A stretch of DNA of 64,000 bases from Anodontia alba (taxonomy: Eukaryota > Mollusca > Bivalvia > Lucinida > Lucinidae). The stretch covers positions 73,281,264-73,345,263 of the forward strand of contig OZ024828.1 of the NCBI GenBank assembly GCA_964016985.1, in the 5' to 3' direction. The position numbers were made by a program, and so were the translations under genes. Numbering within the stretch: the first letter of the stretch is position 1; every line of letters starts with the position of its first letter. The notes beneath the pieces were generated by a model. That model had not been told where the DNA came from. It ran no database searches and worked only from the letters and a program-made list of their open reading frames with translations. This document shows, piece by piece, positions 51,641 to 62,823 of the stretch.

Positions 51641-52011
51641 ATAAGTTCTCTTATCGACGAGATTCCAAATCTTATTAGACCAAATAACACACGTTGAACA
51701 TGTTGATTCCCTAGAACAAGAAGAACATTTTTGACATTCAAGTGATTATCCCAATGCCCTTTGAGATGTCCACATTTATCACGAACAGTCTTCATGAAAG
51801 TCGTGAAAACTGTGACAAATTTCAAGCAATCAATAAATACAAGAAATCGACAAACAATTTACAAAAAGAAACGAGATGTACAGTGGAAGGTATGACAGAG
51901 GAATACAAGAAAAACAAAGATTAGAAAGTTTGACCGGAGAAAAAGGAAGAAAACATAGATTTTTTTCACCCGGAGAAAATTCCTCCATTTATTTTCTTGT
52001 CCACAGAAAAG

Positions 52012-52152
52012 AAACTGACATGTGATTGAAAGAGCGGGAAGAGTGACGTCACACAGATAACTGCCTAAGGGACTTTCTAAATTAAGACTTTAAGATGACT
52101 GAACTGTAATTTGTTTTGTGGAAGGTGTGAATGCACATCATCTATAGGTTAA
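52012..52152. repeat. DIRS inverted terminal repeat, right
   Basis: It starts AAAGAAACTGACATGTGATT and ends ATCTATAGGTTAA. Inverted, it is the counterpart of 39228-39392. The two copies differ at perhaps one position in seven, so the DIRS insertion is much older than the gypsy insertion. Confidence 0.8.
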
Positions 52153-52318
52153 TGTATTGTGCAGTTAAAACAGGATTTGACATTTCATGCAAATTGTCTC
52201 CATTGCATGAAATGTCAAATCCTGTTTTCTACTGCATGAAATGTCAAATCCTGTTTTCTAGGAAATAAAAAAAAAACGTATTCGTCTTCTGCTGAATTAG
52301 CCCAGAGAGTGGTAATCC
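52153..52318. repeat. Right half of the MITE interrupted by DIRS
   Basis: It contains the hairpin GACATTTCATGCAAATTGTC with two direct copies of TGCATGAAATGTCAAATCCT, then TCGTCTTCTGCTGAATTAGCCC. This is the right end of the family seen complete at 3845-4060. Confidence 0.65.
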
Positions 52319-52720
52319 AGAAGTTGTGTTTTCGATATCTGCGAGCACAAGTGTTGTGTCCTTGAGCAAGACACTTTAACTTCATAACTTAGTATTGGTT
52401 TCTTCCCAGGAAGACTCTGCCTAGAATGTCCGAGAGGGTATATGTATAACATAATATCTATTTGTACCCTGACAAATGCGGGGTAAGGTCCTCACACTGT
52501 AGGTTTTACTGTTTTAAGGGAGCTAACTGTAATCGACTGTTTAAAGAGAGCTAACTGCAATTGCTTTATGAGTCGGGGCCCATGTGTAATGCGATGAATC
52601 GCGTCAATAACCTGGGGCGTGCTTATACATAAGCGGTTAACCGGTAAAATGAACACCCTTCCGCCAGAAACTTGTAACTGCCAATCTTGAAGCAGTAGAA
52701 GGAGCAAATAACCATAGTAA
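52319..52720 (+). repeat. SINE-like composite with the TGTCCTTGAGCAAGACAC core
   Basis: The degraded tRNA-like head (GTGGTAATCCAGAAGTTGTG) is followed by the widespread SINE core TGTCCTTGAGCAAGACACTT. A segment then shares TATTTGTACCCTG, AAATG(C/T)GG and CCTCAC with 63530-63690, and TTAACCGGTA...CGCCAGAAACT with the SINE bodies at 4556 and 49460. It is probably two SINE families fused. Confidence 0.5.
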
Positions 52721-55013
52721 ATACATGTGTGTTTTAAGATAAATCATTATAATCTGGGATCCAATCCGGAATCAGGTCTTATGTTCGATTCCTGCCAGTG
52801 TGATAACATTCTTTCCAATAAAGTCAGTGCTAGCAACTTATAGTTCGAAAGCAGGTATACATGTATCATATTTGCATGAGGGTAAAGAGAAAGAGTATTC
52901 CAAAGAGAGAGAGTTTGCAAAACTTACAAGATTCCTGTCCGTCCATTTTAGGTACATCCCGCTATGAGATTTAGGTATTCCTAGAGAAAAATGGCTAAAC
53001 TGTTTTTGCAAACGGTGAAGACCCTGATCAGAGACCGTGTTCTATCATCTCGATACGACTTAAATAATTTATGTTGAAAGAGACATAAGACACCAACTCA
53101 CCAGCATCATTAAAAGGTAATTTAAATGGACAGCCCTAACCCTGGTCCAATCATCAAGCGTCCAGGCCTCGATCCAAGCAATGTAGATATATTTCAGCGT
53201 GTTCGTTTCTGTCCCTCATGTCAAATGAAATGTATCCATATTCCTTCAGGTCTCCCTCAACCCTAGAAGTGCTCAGCACATTCAGCGGACGGCATTTTCA
53301 TTTTTTTTTTCTTTCTTATTTTCCAGTGCAAATCACGGGCAAATGAGGTGTGACATGACATATGAATCGTTTGCTGGGCAGACGATTCACATGAAAAGTT
53401 CAGCCTTATTTTCGCTGTAAAATACTGAAAACAGTTAGATCAGCATCTGCTCTAGAATTTTCAGCAGCACTTCAAGGGTTCAAACTATTTTCTTGGCAGC
53501 AGCAGCATGTGCTAAGCTTGAAAATAATGAGTGAAAGGCAGGAATTTCAGACTTAGGAAGAAAAGCATGATAAATTGGTAAAAAAAACAATAAGATGGCT
53601 TGAAAAGGGACATTTCTGCTGCTAAAATGACATGAGAAAAATGGGCCAGCCTGGATACAGAATTTGTCAGGTTGAGGGGAAACATGATTGCCGGCATCTT
53701 TACATTCTGCTAAGATTCTTCGCAGGTCACTTTTTACAATATGGGGACCTAGTAGAATATGTAATGCGAACAACAAAGACTTGACCAGATTGTGCAGATT
53801 GTTTTGAGGCTTCGCTATCAGGAAAAATAAAATTACAACTAAAACACTACAATATCATATGCTACTTTGTAGTTTATTTGTATTCTGAACTAAAATAATC
53901 AGTCAATTATTGATCGTTATTCTATTTTGTTGTACATGTATGTTAGGAGAAATGTGCACTTTTTTATATTCAAAATTCTATGTTCAGACTCAGACCTAAT
54001 AATACCCGGACTTGTCACTAACGGAACTCCCAAAATGTGTTGCTTGATTTTAACGCTATTTTACAGCCGAAAATAGCTAAAATGGGTACCTAGGTTTCCT
54101 GTTGATGTTTACAAAAACTGTTTGATTTTCCTTAAATATAATGCTGCAGTCTTAAAGGTAATATATTGAACTATTGCTTTTTGAAAACAAATCTCAGATA
54201 TTGTGAGAAATGAATGAAATATGAACATTTAAACTTCATCATACAAAATTATGAAAACTCAGCCATGACAATATATTTCCAATAAATACAATACCTGTAC
54301 CATAATTACAAGTCCAGTGTATAATGGGTCCAAGGTTAAGATAACTTGAGCATTTTTTTTACCTCAGCTTGCATAAGGTGAGCTTGAATAAGAGTGGAAT
54401 CCAGCAAGAGCATGATCGTTTTCAGGCTACACGGTATCCCAGCATGAACTGAGCGCTGATTTAGCGTGGGTTTAATGTGGATTTAGCGTGGGATAAGTGC
54501 GGGAATAGCATAGGATTTAATCATTTTTGCGATCATGCATAAGCAGGAACGATATAACCAAAGTGACACCTGTACTGTACAAACCATGCTCAAGAAAATA
54601 GCATATTGTATTCAACTGGCAAATAAATTTAATTTTTGGTTATTAAACTTTAAAAATATAATAAGTGAACTGATTATATCTGGTGTAAATTTAATCAGAA
54701 CTGCAAGGTAGAATTTAAAAAATCAATTTGAAATTAGTGAATTTGCTTGCTAGCATGCCGCCATGACAGCTGGTTTTGGCAGACCTTCAGAGGGTTCCCA
54801 TATTTACATACTCATTAAAAACCAATCAAACTAGTGCAATTATTTTTTATGGAAATGAAAACAGATAAATATAGAAATCAGGTCATTATAAAATTTTAGA
54901 TATGCAAGCCAAATATCGGATATGCACACCAGGTAACATGATTAGAGTTGCCCTTGAAGATTGGTCAACTTTGGCTTCATATTTCTGTAATGGATGATTT
55001 GTACCGAAACGCG
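52721..55013. other. Intergenic stretch, no gene recognised
   Basis: It contains a partial CACTCTGGG-family hairpin (53290-53470, GCAAATCACGGG and CAGACGATTCACATGAAA) and the inverted relative of the 36600 repeat at 54400-54600 (TTAGCGTGGGATAAGTGCGG). The rest is AT-rich. A short minus-strand ORF at 53480-53776 shows no family features. Confidence 0.4.
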
Positions 55014-56462
55014 CCGACACCAGCGTGTTCTCCAGGGCATTCCCAACATATGCAATGTAAATTTAGTAATATAGGTTAGCGCATTTATGTGCAAAAGCTA
55101 TTTATACTGGTACTGATACATGTTGAATAAACAGCAAGTATAGGAAAAAATGGCAGACATGAGAGGATGTATCGTATTGACCAAAATACACTTGCAGGTT
55201 GACCAGCTGATTTTGACAGAAAAAATATGGTGACCGCTAATTTTAAAACTGGCATAACTTTTTTATTTGGAAAATTGATTTTAATGATTTAAACACCATT
55301 TTCTTTCTCTTGAATTCTAGTTTTTGGTCCATTTTTTTCTTTAAAAATAAGAAATTTCAAATATTTCAGAAAAACATTGTTATCGCTAATCAAGGGCAGA
55401 AAAGACCTGGGTTCCTAGTTAGACCGCAAAAAGAGCTGACATGGTACAGGTCCACCTGGTGAGTGCCTGCCACTAGGTTGAAATCACTGGCTACTGATCA
55501 ACAATATTGTTGATCAGTAGCCAGTGGTTGAAATGTCTAGGAAGTATGAGTATCTGATGACGAGAAGATCCAGAACTGCATCAAAACAAGAAACTAACAT
55601 GTGACGAGGTTTACTTTTTATCATTTTTCCGTTTGTCTTTAGCGAACAACTTACCGAAAATTTCAATAACACGTCAGTTTTGTAACCAAAATTTATTATT
55701 TCAAAATATTTTTGACAGTTCACTCAAACCGGAAGTTTATCGTTAGATGCTATCTACATGGCGGACATGCAAATCCGCGAAAAAGCCGTGCGCACCACGA
55801 CCAATGCACCACAGCGCACTATGGAGCTGCTCTTCGTTTGAGCATTTGAACAATATCATGATTAATCGGTACCTAGATTTACCAAAACGAAACCAAAATA
55901 CCAGAACGAAACCGAAATACCGGAACGGACTATTAAAAATATGGCAGTGTCTATTTGTCCGGTGCATACTATTCGCCAGGATGATACATCCGGGATGTAT
56001 GGGGTAGTTATGGTTTGGGCTTCATATCTAGTTAAATACTTATCAGAACCTTATAAAAATTGGTATCATTAGAAAGACAAGAAAACATTGATGCAAAAAG
56101 CATCAATACGCCAGGAAACTAATCTGTCATGCATTACTTAGCTCCCTATAGATCGTATTATAGTGAAAAAATGATATAACTTATGAAAGGGCGTCTGCTC
56201 TGGATCTACATTGTTTACCTACGTCCAAACATTGGACTCTAGCTTATATTGGTTAGGAACAAGTTGACATTTCTGCAAGCAAACTGAGGAGACCCTAATC
56301 AGACACCGCTAACTACGGTGTCCGATCCGGGTCTACATCGTTTGCCTATGCCCCAAAATTGGTCTGTAGGCTTATATTTGTTATAAAAAAGTTTACATTT
56401 CTACAAGGAGACTGTGAAAACCCTTATTAGACGCCACTATCTGCAGCCGGACTCCTGGGCCG

Positions 56463-56580
56463 GCCTCGGTGGCTCAGTTGGATGCGCGTCCTACTGAAGG
56501 TCAATAGGTTGCAGGTTAGACCCCTGCTCGGTTGGCAACATTTTTCATGGAGATAGATAATGAAATACTTTTAAATAGAT
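56463..56580 (+). repeat. tRNA-derived SINE, short copy
   Basis: The tRNA-like head is GCCTCGGTGGCTCAGTTGGA, with B box GCAGGTTAGACCCCTG. It is followed by GGCAACATTTTTCATGGAGA, the same junction as in the full-length SINE at 62510, and then ends in an AAATAGATAAATAAAATAA tail. It is a 3'-deleted or sub-family copy. Confidence 0.65.
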
Positions 56581-57439
56581 AAATAAAATAATTTTTCAGA
56601 AATTACCAGTATGCATGCTTAACCCAATTATAACATTTTGTTACATGTAGATAATATCAGAAATCAAATACATGTATAAAATAAATCAATCAAAATATCA
56701 CAGTTTTTTTTTTAATGTTACACTGTGATAACTGACAGACATGAGACATTATGGCATCATACTATATATTTTTGTATAATGTTAGTCAAAGTTATTTGAA
56801 AAGTACTTAAGAATGGGGGCCCCAATTTCATCCATTCACCCGGGTCAATGAGATTCTAGCCACATGCCCAGAATAAGTTAATCTAACTTATTTTTTGTTT
56901 ATTTTTTTTTTTTATGCCAGCCCTGTATAAGAGAACCTTGAACATATTGTGTCAGATACTTTCTTCGGTAAATAATTGTTTTAAAGAATGCTTATCCATT
57001 GATTAAACCATAAACTCGCTGACACGTGACCCCGAATGATCCTTGAAATTTCAATTCTACATAACTTCATGTAAATTCCATAGAATTCTTCTAATTTATG
57101 ACATTACATTTCTGTAAGGTTTAAATTTATATTGCTACAAAATTCATTTCAGTATGATTATTAAAGGGTGAAAACTAAAACAAAAATATAGCATACTCCA
57201 ATTTCCCCGCTTGTATCGTTCCGGAAATTTTAAACACCAAAAGAGACACCAAAAAATAATATTTTTACTTTTTCTATATCTGTAATGTTACATTAGAGTC
57301 TTATCTTTCTAATGATATCAAATTTAAAAGATTCTGATAAGTATTAGATGAGATATGAAGCCCAACCAATCACTACCCCATTTTTCCCACTGGTGATCCA
57401 GTATCACCCCGGAAATTTCAAACACTAAAAAGGACAAAG

Positions 57440-57473
<34 letters not shown>

Positions 57474-57891
57474 TTTCTTAATACACATAGTTGTATTGGA
57501 GTCTTATCTTTCTAATGATACCCAGTTCAGTTTTCAGATTTTTAACGCTGCCAGGCAACTGAGTCACATAGAGGCAGCGCCAGATAAATCTGGATTAGTT
57601 TTACTGGACTACTGGGTTGGCTTGAAATGGTGTCTAGTTATAATGATACCCAATAAAGTTCTGATAAGTATTTAACTAGATATGAAGCCCAAACCATCAA
57701 TATCACATACATTCCGGATCTTCCCGGCGATTAGTATGCGACAGACATGCAAATAGCTAATCAGCACTTTCATTTCCGGTTCCTGTTCGCGAAATTTGCA
57801 ATTTTTTTTTTTTTTGTTTTATATATTTTGTATTTTTGCAGCCGTTTTATTGTTTTATTGAAAAAAAAATAAAATAAAATAAATAATAATA

Positions 57892-58038
57892 ATGATGTTT
57901 CGCATATTTTTACGTTATCGGCGTATTCTATTCTTAATCTGTTGCATTTTAATCGCAGTTTTCATTTTCATTTTTTTTTCAAAGAGACACAAACGTATCA
58001 AATTCATCATCGATTCACCAGTAAGCCCAGCATTCGAG
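57892..58038 (+). CDS. Possible first coding exon of a type II membrane protein
   Basis: The 49 codons start MMFRIFLRYRRIL and run through an uninterrupted hydrophobic stretch (about residues 12-29, LFLICCILIAVFIFIFF). SKRHKRIKFI and a short stem follow, ending exactly at GAG|GTAAATACG, a good donor. Basic residues, a single transmembrane anchor, then a basic flank are typical of the first exon of Golgi glycosyltransferases or sulfotransferases, but no catalytic part is present to prove it. The region just upstream has TTTCATTTCCGGTTCC, an ETS-like promoter word. AT-rich sequence can mimic such a segment, so this stays a candidate. Confidence 0.35.
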
Positions 58039-58967
58039 GTAAATACGATTATTTTGTCTGTTTCGAAGTGCATATTCTGAAGAAAATAATGACCATTTAC
58101 CTGTCAGGAATTATTCAATTTACCGTTTAGAAAGTGGCTCGTCCAGTAAGTGATCCCTAGCCATTTTTCCACTGTAAGGGTAACAATATTAACGTTTTTT
58201 TTTTTTAAATATTTGAAATTTCTTATTTTAAAAACTTGGCCAAAAACTAGAATTCAAGAGAAATAAAATGAATCACTAAAATCTGTTTTTTTCAAATAAA
58301 AAAAGTTATGCCTATTTTAATGTAAGCGATCAGCATATTTTTTCTGTCAAAATCGATCAGCTGGTCTACCTGCAAGTGTATTTGGGTCAATACACATCCT
58401 CGTGTGTATGCCATTTTTTCCTATACTTGCTGTGTATTCAACATGTAACAGAACCATTATAAATAGCTTTTGCGCATAAATGCGCTAACTTGTATGTTAC
58501 GAAATTTGCATTGCATATGTTGGGAATGCCCTGGAGAACACGCTGGTGTGATTTACGCTTAGAAAAGAAATTCTTGACCAAAAGTGATAACAGTCCTTAA
58601 TGACATTTACACCCATATCCATTAAATTGACTCTTACAGCTAAGACTTTTTTATGAAAATGTCAAATCTAAGGTATCGGTACTTTGTTTTTAAAAATGGC
58701 TAAAATTTGCAAAGATCACATGACAATCACATGATAATTTCCCGCCAAAATTTTAACACGAAGTCACATGACTTTTGGTTCAAAATTGCAGCAGTATGGT
58801 TGGTTTGTTTACACAAATGCTTTCACAAAACAAATCCGCAGAATTGCATGATTTGTACATACAATTAATGCTCAGATAATAATTTAGATGATTTCAGGAT
58901 TATTTTCAGCATTGTCTCTTTGAGTAGTTATGATGAAACATTTTACCGTTAGTAACCTGAAAATACA

Positions 58968-59203
58968 TGAAACCGGGCTATATATACTTGTAATAGTGAT
59001 AGGCATATTATAGACTTGTACAGCCTTGCACCGTTGCTGTACAAGCCGTTAATAGTGACACAGTATAGTGTTGGCCTGTCACGCAGGCTGTCTAAGTTCA
59101 GCCCAACCCACCCCCACTCCCCCCCACCCCCACCCCCAGCAGCAGAAGAAGGGATTGGACTTTTCTGGCATCCGTCATAAATAGGTCCGTATGACCAGTT
59201 ACA
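58968..59203 (+). repeat. Degenerate relative of the tRNA-bearing TRIM LTR
   Basis: The same order of parts as the TRIM LTR appears: TGAAACCGGGCTATATATAC at the start, a hairpin CTTGTACAGC...GCTGTACAAG (59015-59045), then a tRNA-like segment. This has an A-box-like TAGTGACACAG, an anticodon loop CTGTCAC with GUC (59078-59080) as in tRNA-Asp, and a weak B box AAGTTCAGCCC. The 3' end CCAGTTACA resembles CCTGTTACA. A C-rich tract (59108-59139) has expanded inside. With only one copy and no primer-binding site it would be a solo LTR, or a SINE sharing the same leader. Confidence 0.5.
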
Positions 59204-59576
59204 CGACTTGCTGAAATACCAAAATACTACTGAAATACCAGAATACTACCGAAATACTGTAATTAAGGCCAAAAAAAAATAATCATTAGATTCTCAGGCC
59301 CCGCCGCATGTACCAAAAAGTCTGCGCATAAGCCTTTTTTCCGTGTCCAATAAAAAAAACACATCCGCGTCTGATACAGCATGCCGGTGCGTCGCGGTTT
59401 TTAAAATCCTAGTTTTAGATGCAACCGAAGCATACACGGTCACGTAAACGCTTATATTATTGATTTTTCATTGGATTGAACATTGCGAGTAAGCGTTTTA
59501 GCACCATCATTGATCAAAATGGCTGCCGAAGCGCAAGTTGTGTAAACAAAACTTGTGTTTCCTTTGTTTTCAAAGC

Positions 59577-59748
59577 AGATGTCTCAAATATCCACCCAGA
59601 TTTCATCCGGGGCTACGATGCATCTGTCCTGGAACATTATAGGCGGTTACGAAAAAGACTGCACAATTGCCGAGTTGTATAACGGCATAAAATCGGGATC
59701 CGAAGTATCGACTTCTGGCCCTTCCCGGATGAATTATTAAACCACGAT
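59577..59748 (+). pseudogene. Possible coding exon with an in-frame stop
   Basis: One frame reads ADVSNIHPDFIRGYDASVLE, then HYRRLRKRLHNC, hits TAA at 59680-59682, and continues without other stops through RSIDFWPFPDELLNHD to a GTAAGT donor. Both halves look like ordinary globular protein and not repeat translation. A TTTGTTTTCAAAGCAG acceptor-like stretch precedes it. I do not recognise the family. It could be a host exon with a nonsense mutation, a pseudogene, or chance. From 59204 to 59560 there is no other feature. Confidence 0.3.
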
Positions 59749-60387
59749 GTAAGTGCGTCGATCGGACGCTCCAAAATAGACACATTCGACAGAATTTCTG
59801 TCAACACATCCCTCTCTGAAGGTATATAAACCTTTGGTAGAAATTTAAACTGGAGCTGCACAAACTGATTTTATTACTTTACTAAACTAGCTGGTAGGGG
59901 ACTATCCTTTATATTTAATAATAATAGGGACATATAAAAAAGTTATCCTCAGTACTTCTCCTTAATTTAGCTATGTCTAGGTGTCCAAAAATTAAGTATT
60001 TTTATGGTAATATTACTATAAAATGCATTTCATGAAACGAGTCCTTTTAAAGGGTTCGTGTAATAAAAAAAAAGTTCCCTCGCCTGTTTCATGAGTAAAA
60101 AAAAAAAAAAAAAAAAAATTCCTGCCTGCCTCATCTGTTTTTGCCAAAAATGGCCTGAGAATCTGATAATTAATTTTTTTTTGGCCTAATTAAGAAATAT
60201 TATGTCAACACAAAAGTATTGTAACTGCAAATAATTTGCAAATTGTCTTTGAAGTGTTGTCTTTGAAAACATTGTTGATAATCCGCTAATTCAGACTGGA
60301 ATAACACGGAATACCCGTGAATAGAACATGAATCCTTTTAAACAAAAACTGCATAAGACTTTTGTATAATTCTTATATCAGTTGAGT

Positions 60388-61664
60388 CATATCATACAGG
60401 GCCTGACAAATCGAAGTTTCAGCCACTTGCAGTGATTTTTTTACCTGCGCATCCCGAGTCCCATACTCACATTTTTGCTTTGGGACTCACATTTTAAATC
60501 TCAGCGAGTCCCAGGACTCACAAAGTTATAGTGGAAAATTCTGTAATGGACGCAATGATTTTCTAGTAGGACTCACTTTCTATAGCCCAAGCGAGTCCTG
60601 GGACACATAGGTATAAAATTGTAAATAAATCACTGCACTTGCCCGGCATTTCACAGCTTCTTGAAAATGCCTCAGAATTACGATATTCCCTATATATTCT
60701 ATACATTTTTCTGGGCAAGTGAAATAAAAAAATCACTTGCCCAGCCAAAATTTGGACTTGTCCCGGGCAGCTGGGCAATGGATTTGTCAGGCCCTGTCAT
60801 ATATCATATCATAATCGGATTTTTGATTAACATGCAGGTACAGGGGCAACATCCACATCAGTGGGCCCCCTTCCAGATAGCTGGCTTGCTGCACGCATGG
60901 CAGATCTCTCACCAGATCTCCAGGTACGTCTATCATGAGGGTTGATAGCCGAGAGCTTCCACTCTCTGCAATCCCTCTCTGTCAGCTGCTTCCATGTCAT
61001 TTTGGGCCTCCCAGGCCCACACTTTCCATCAACCTGTATGTCAAAGGGTGTCTTGACTGCACCATTGGAGCGTTCCACATGACCATACCATCGGAGTCTT
61101 CTCTCCTTCAGGATGAGGTCCAGATCCTCAATGCCAAGCCGCACAAGTAGCTCATTGGACCTGGTGGTGACAATGTCTTGTGGCCTGACATTGCAGATCT
61201 GTCTGATCATTGCCCTGTCATTTCGCTGCAGACTCTGGAGGTTCGGCTTTGTCAATGGCCAAGTCTCTCTGGCATGGAGCTTGCGCTCCGCACACAAGAG
61301 CTGTACACACGGCCACGTGTTTTGAAAGAGAGGTGGCATGAAGAGAGGACTGGTAGCAGATCCTTGAACTTCTTCCAGGCGGTTTTCACACGTGTTGTGG
61401 TTGAAAGTTCACAGCCACCTGCTGCTGAGAGCATGTCTCCTAGGTAGCAAAAGGAAGCTACCACCTCAAGCTTGTCAGGTCAGACCTGGACTTCCTTCTG
61501 TGGTCTGCCATCCAAGGGGCGTGCAGTTCCCTGGCACCGTGTACATCTGTAGTCAGGGTCCTTTTTCAAGCGCTTGAGCCCACTGCATTTCTTGTGCATC
61601 CAATGTTTGCAGCCATTGCAGAAGATGCTGTTGCTGCCCACTCCAGTGCGACAGACAGCGCATG
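60388..61664 (-). mobile_element. RTE-like LINE, second 5'-truncated copy
   Basis: Target duplications TATCAGTTGAGT stand at 60376-60387 and 61665-61676. The element begins inside the zinc finger (CAVCRTGVGSNSIFCNGC) and shows the same C-terminal blocks as the copy at 46554 in three frames (VVASFCYLGDMLSAAGGC, ETWPLTKPNLQSL, LILKERRLRWYGHVE, and an intact end with GPTDVDVAPVPAC). Frame changes at about 61470 and 61300 make it a pseudogene. A 400-bp MITE sits in its ATATC-repeat tail. Confidence 0.85.
60397..60796. repeat. MITE with CAGGGCCTGACAAATC ends inside the RTE tail
   Basis: The inverted ends are CAGGGCCTGACAAATC and GATTTGTCAGGCCCTG, with TCATA directly outside both. Inside are CACTTGCCCGGC and TGGGCAAGTGA inverted words and repeated GGGACTCAC. 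The short flanking duplication lies in a microsatellite and is weak evidence, but the ends are precise. hAT-like ancestry is possible. Confidence 0.75.
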
Positions 61665-61676
61665 TATCAGTTGAGT

Positions 61677-62509
61677 GAATAACTTTTTCTGATTGATTTT
61701 GTTGACTCTCGTCATTTTGCGGAATCCCCCCTAAATGATCCCAATTACTCCCGAGTAAACGCATATACTTGGAGGACGATCTTGAAAAGCCCAGAGGCCA
61801 TAGAAGCTCATGCGAATTATGAAGACTGATAAGACTGCCCTAATGCGAAGGACTGTTCGAATGTGCAAGCTGATCTGAATCTTCACTGGTTCTATTGTCC
61901 TAAAAGTGTTTTCCAAATTTCCATGTTCCCTGTCCCCCCAAATAAGTTTCATTCCCTTGTTCTCTGGGGCGTCCGATCTGGGTCTACACTGTTTGCATAG
62001 GCCTATCTGTCCCAATACTTAAAGACACAATTTGGATTGCATAACACCCTAATGACTCTTAGCAGATTAAGATAAGAATTTCTTGGTGACTTAGGCCACC
62101 CTTACAGGTAGGGGCCTGATAAGGGGTAATTAGATTAGGTATCAGCAAAGTTTGTGATGAAGACAGGGAAACAGATAAGGTAGGTAATTTGGTGATATTT
62201 TTTCTCTTTATTCAATAAAATATATCTAGTTGTTATTCGTCAGAATTGCCTCTACAAGGCAGTTCTAATGAATGATCACAACATATGTTTTATGGAGAAA
62301 TAAAGATACTTACGCTTTTATGCTAATTTATCATCAAATGCCCTCTTTATCTGCTTCTTTGAATCAAATACAGAAAGTTTGTAAGGTAGATAGTATTTTA
62401 TTTATTTATTTATTTAAAGCTAAAAAAGTTTTTCAGCATAAAATACACATTCTCAATTGTCTAAGAACTTTCTGACATATTCCATAATGTATTGTTTAAC
62501 TGAAGTTAA
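61677..62509. other. Intergenic stretch, dispersed repeats only
   Basis: It contains the segment shared with 37375-37490 (CCTAAAAGTGTTTTCCAAAT), a GGGTCTACACTGTTTGC foldback word, and one end of the TTATTTCTCCATAAAACATA family (62228-62310). No gene seen. Confidence 0.4.
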
Positions 62510-62811
62510 GCCTCGGTGGCTCAGTTGGATGTGCGTCCGTCTGGAGACCAGGAGATCGCGGGTTCAACCCTCGCCGAGGTCAGCAACATTCTTTCGTGGA
62601 GATTGATTGTGAAATATTTTCTACGGTCATTCTCTTCTTTCCGCTGATTCAAGAAGGGCAGTTTTCAGTTTCTGGCAAAAGAATGTGCACAATACTGGTT
62701 AACCGCTTAGAGGACTAAGCCTGCCCAGTAAACATGTGGTTAGGTAAACTGACCACGCTCGACATGACTCCATTGGGTTGACTGGGCCATAAAACCTCAA
62801 CACAAACTGAA
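62510..62811 (+). mobile_element. Full-length tRNA-derived SINE with 12-bp target duplication
   Basis: AACTGAAGTTAA flanks both sides (62498-62509 and 62812-62823). The head, GCCTCGGTGGCTCAGTTGGA, folds as a tRNA with a paired 7-bp acceptor (GCCTCGG with CCGAGGT) and a B box GGGTTCAACCC. The body (TTCGTGGAGATTGATTGTGA, AAGAAGGGCAGTTTTCAGTT, CTGCCCAGTAAACATGTGG) follows to CCTCAACACAAACTG. It defines the family whose truncated copies are at 4556, 49460 and 56463. Confidence 0.85.
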
Positions 62812-62823
62812 AACTGAAGTTAA

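Larger units (their letters stand above)
39228..52152 (-). mobile_element. DIRS-type tyrosine-recombinase retrotransposon, degenerate and invaded
   Basis: Inverted terminal repeats of about 140-165 bp bound the element. On the minus strand it reads gag-like ORF, DIRS reverse transcriptase, RNase H, tyrosine recombinase, which is the DIRS order. There are no LTRs in direct orientation and no target duplication, as expected for tyrosine-recombinase integration. It contains three later insertions (LINE 39497-44549, RTE 46554-48654, SINE 49460-49648). Without them and their target duplications it would be about 5.6 kb, a normal DIRS size. Frameshifts and stops occur in every ORF, so it is dead. 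Confidence 0.85.
55014..58552. mobile_element. 3.5-kb element with long inverted terminal repeats
   Basis: About 370 bp at the left (from CACCAGCGTGTTCTCCAGGG) are mirrored at the right (ending CCCTGGAGAACACGCTGGTG), with roughly 80-90 percent identity by eye, including CTTGCAGGTTGACCAGCTGA and its counterpart. A second nested symmetry brackets the centre: GGGCTTCATATCTAGTTAAA near 56020 and inverted copies near 57350 and 57680. No transposase is visible. A SINE head (56463) and T- and A-tracts lie inside. It is either a large non-autonomous DNA transposon or an inverted duplication of genomic sequence. Confidence 0.6.

Noticed and set aside
55747..56007. Plus-strand ORF in a less repetitive part of the inverted-repeat element
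   Set aside because: No domain, no splice signals, and it overlaps an equally long ORF on the other strand. Composition does not decide.
59108..59139. C-rich tract as a G-quadruplex regulatory element
   Set aside because: It lies within a degenerate repeat and nothing ties it to a promoter.
62510..62582. Functional tRNA gene with a fully paired acceptor stem
   Set aside because: It is the head of a SINE with a target duplication and a family of copies. The anticodon arm is irregular.
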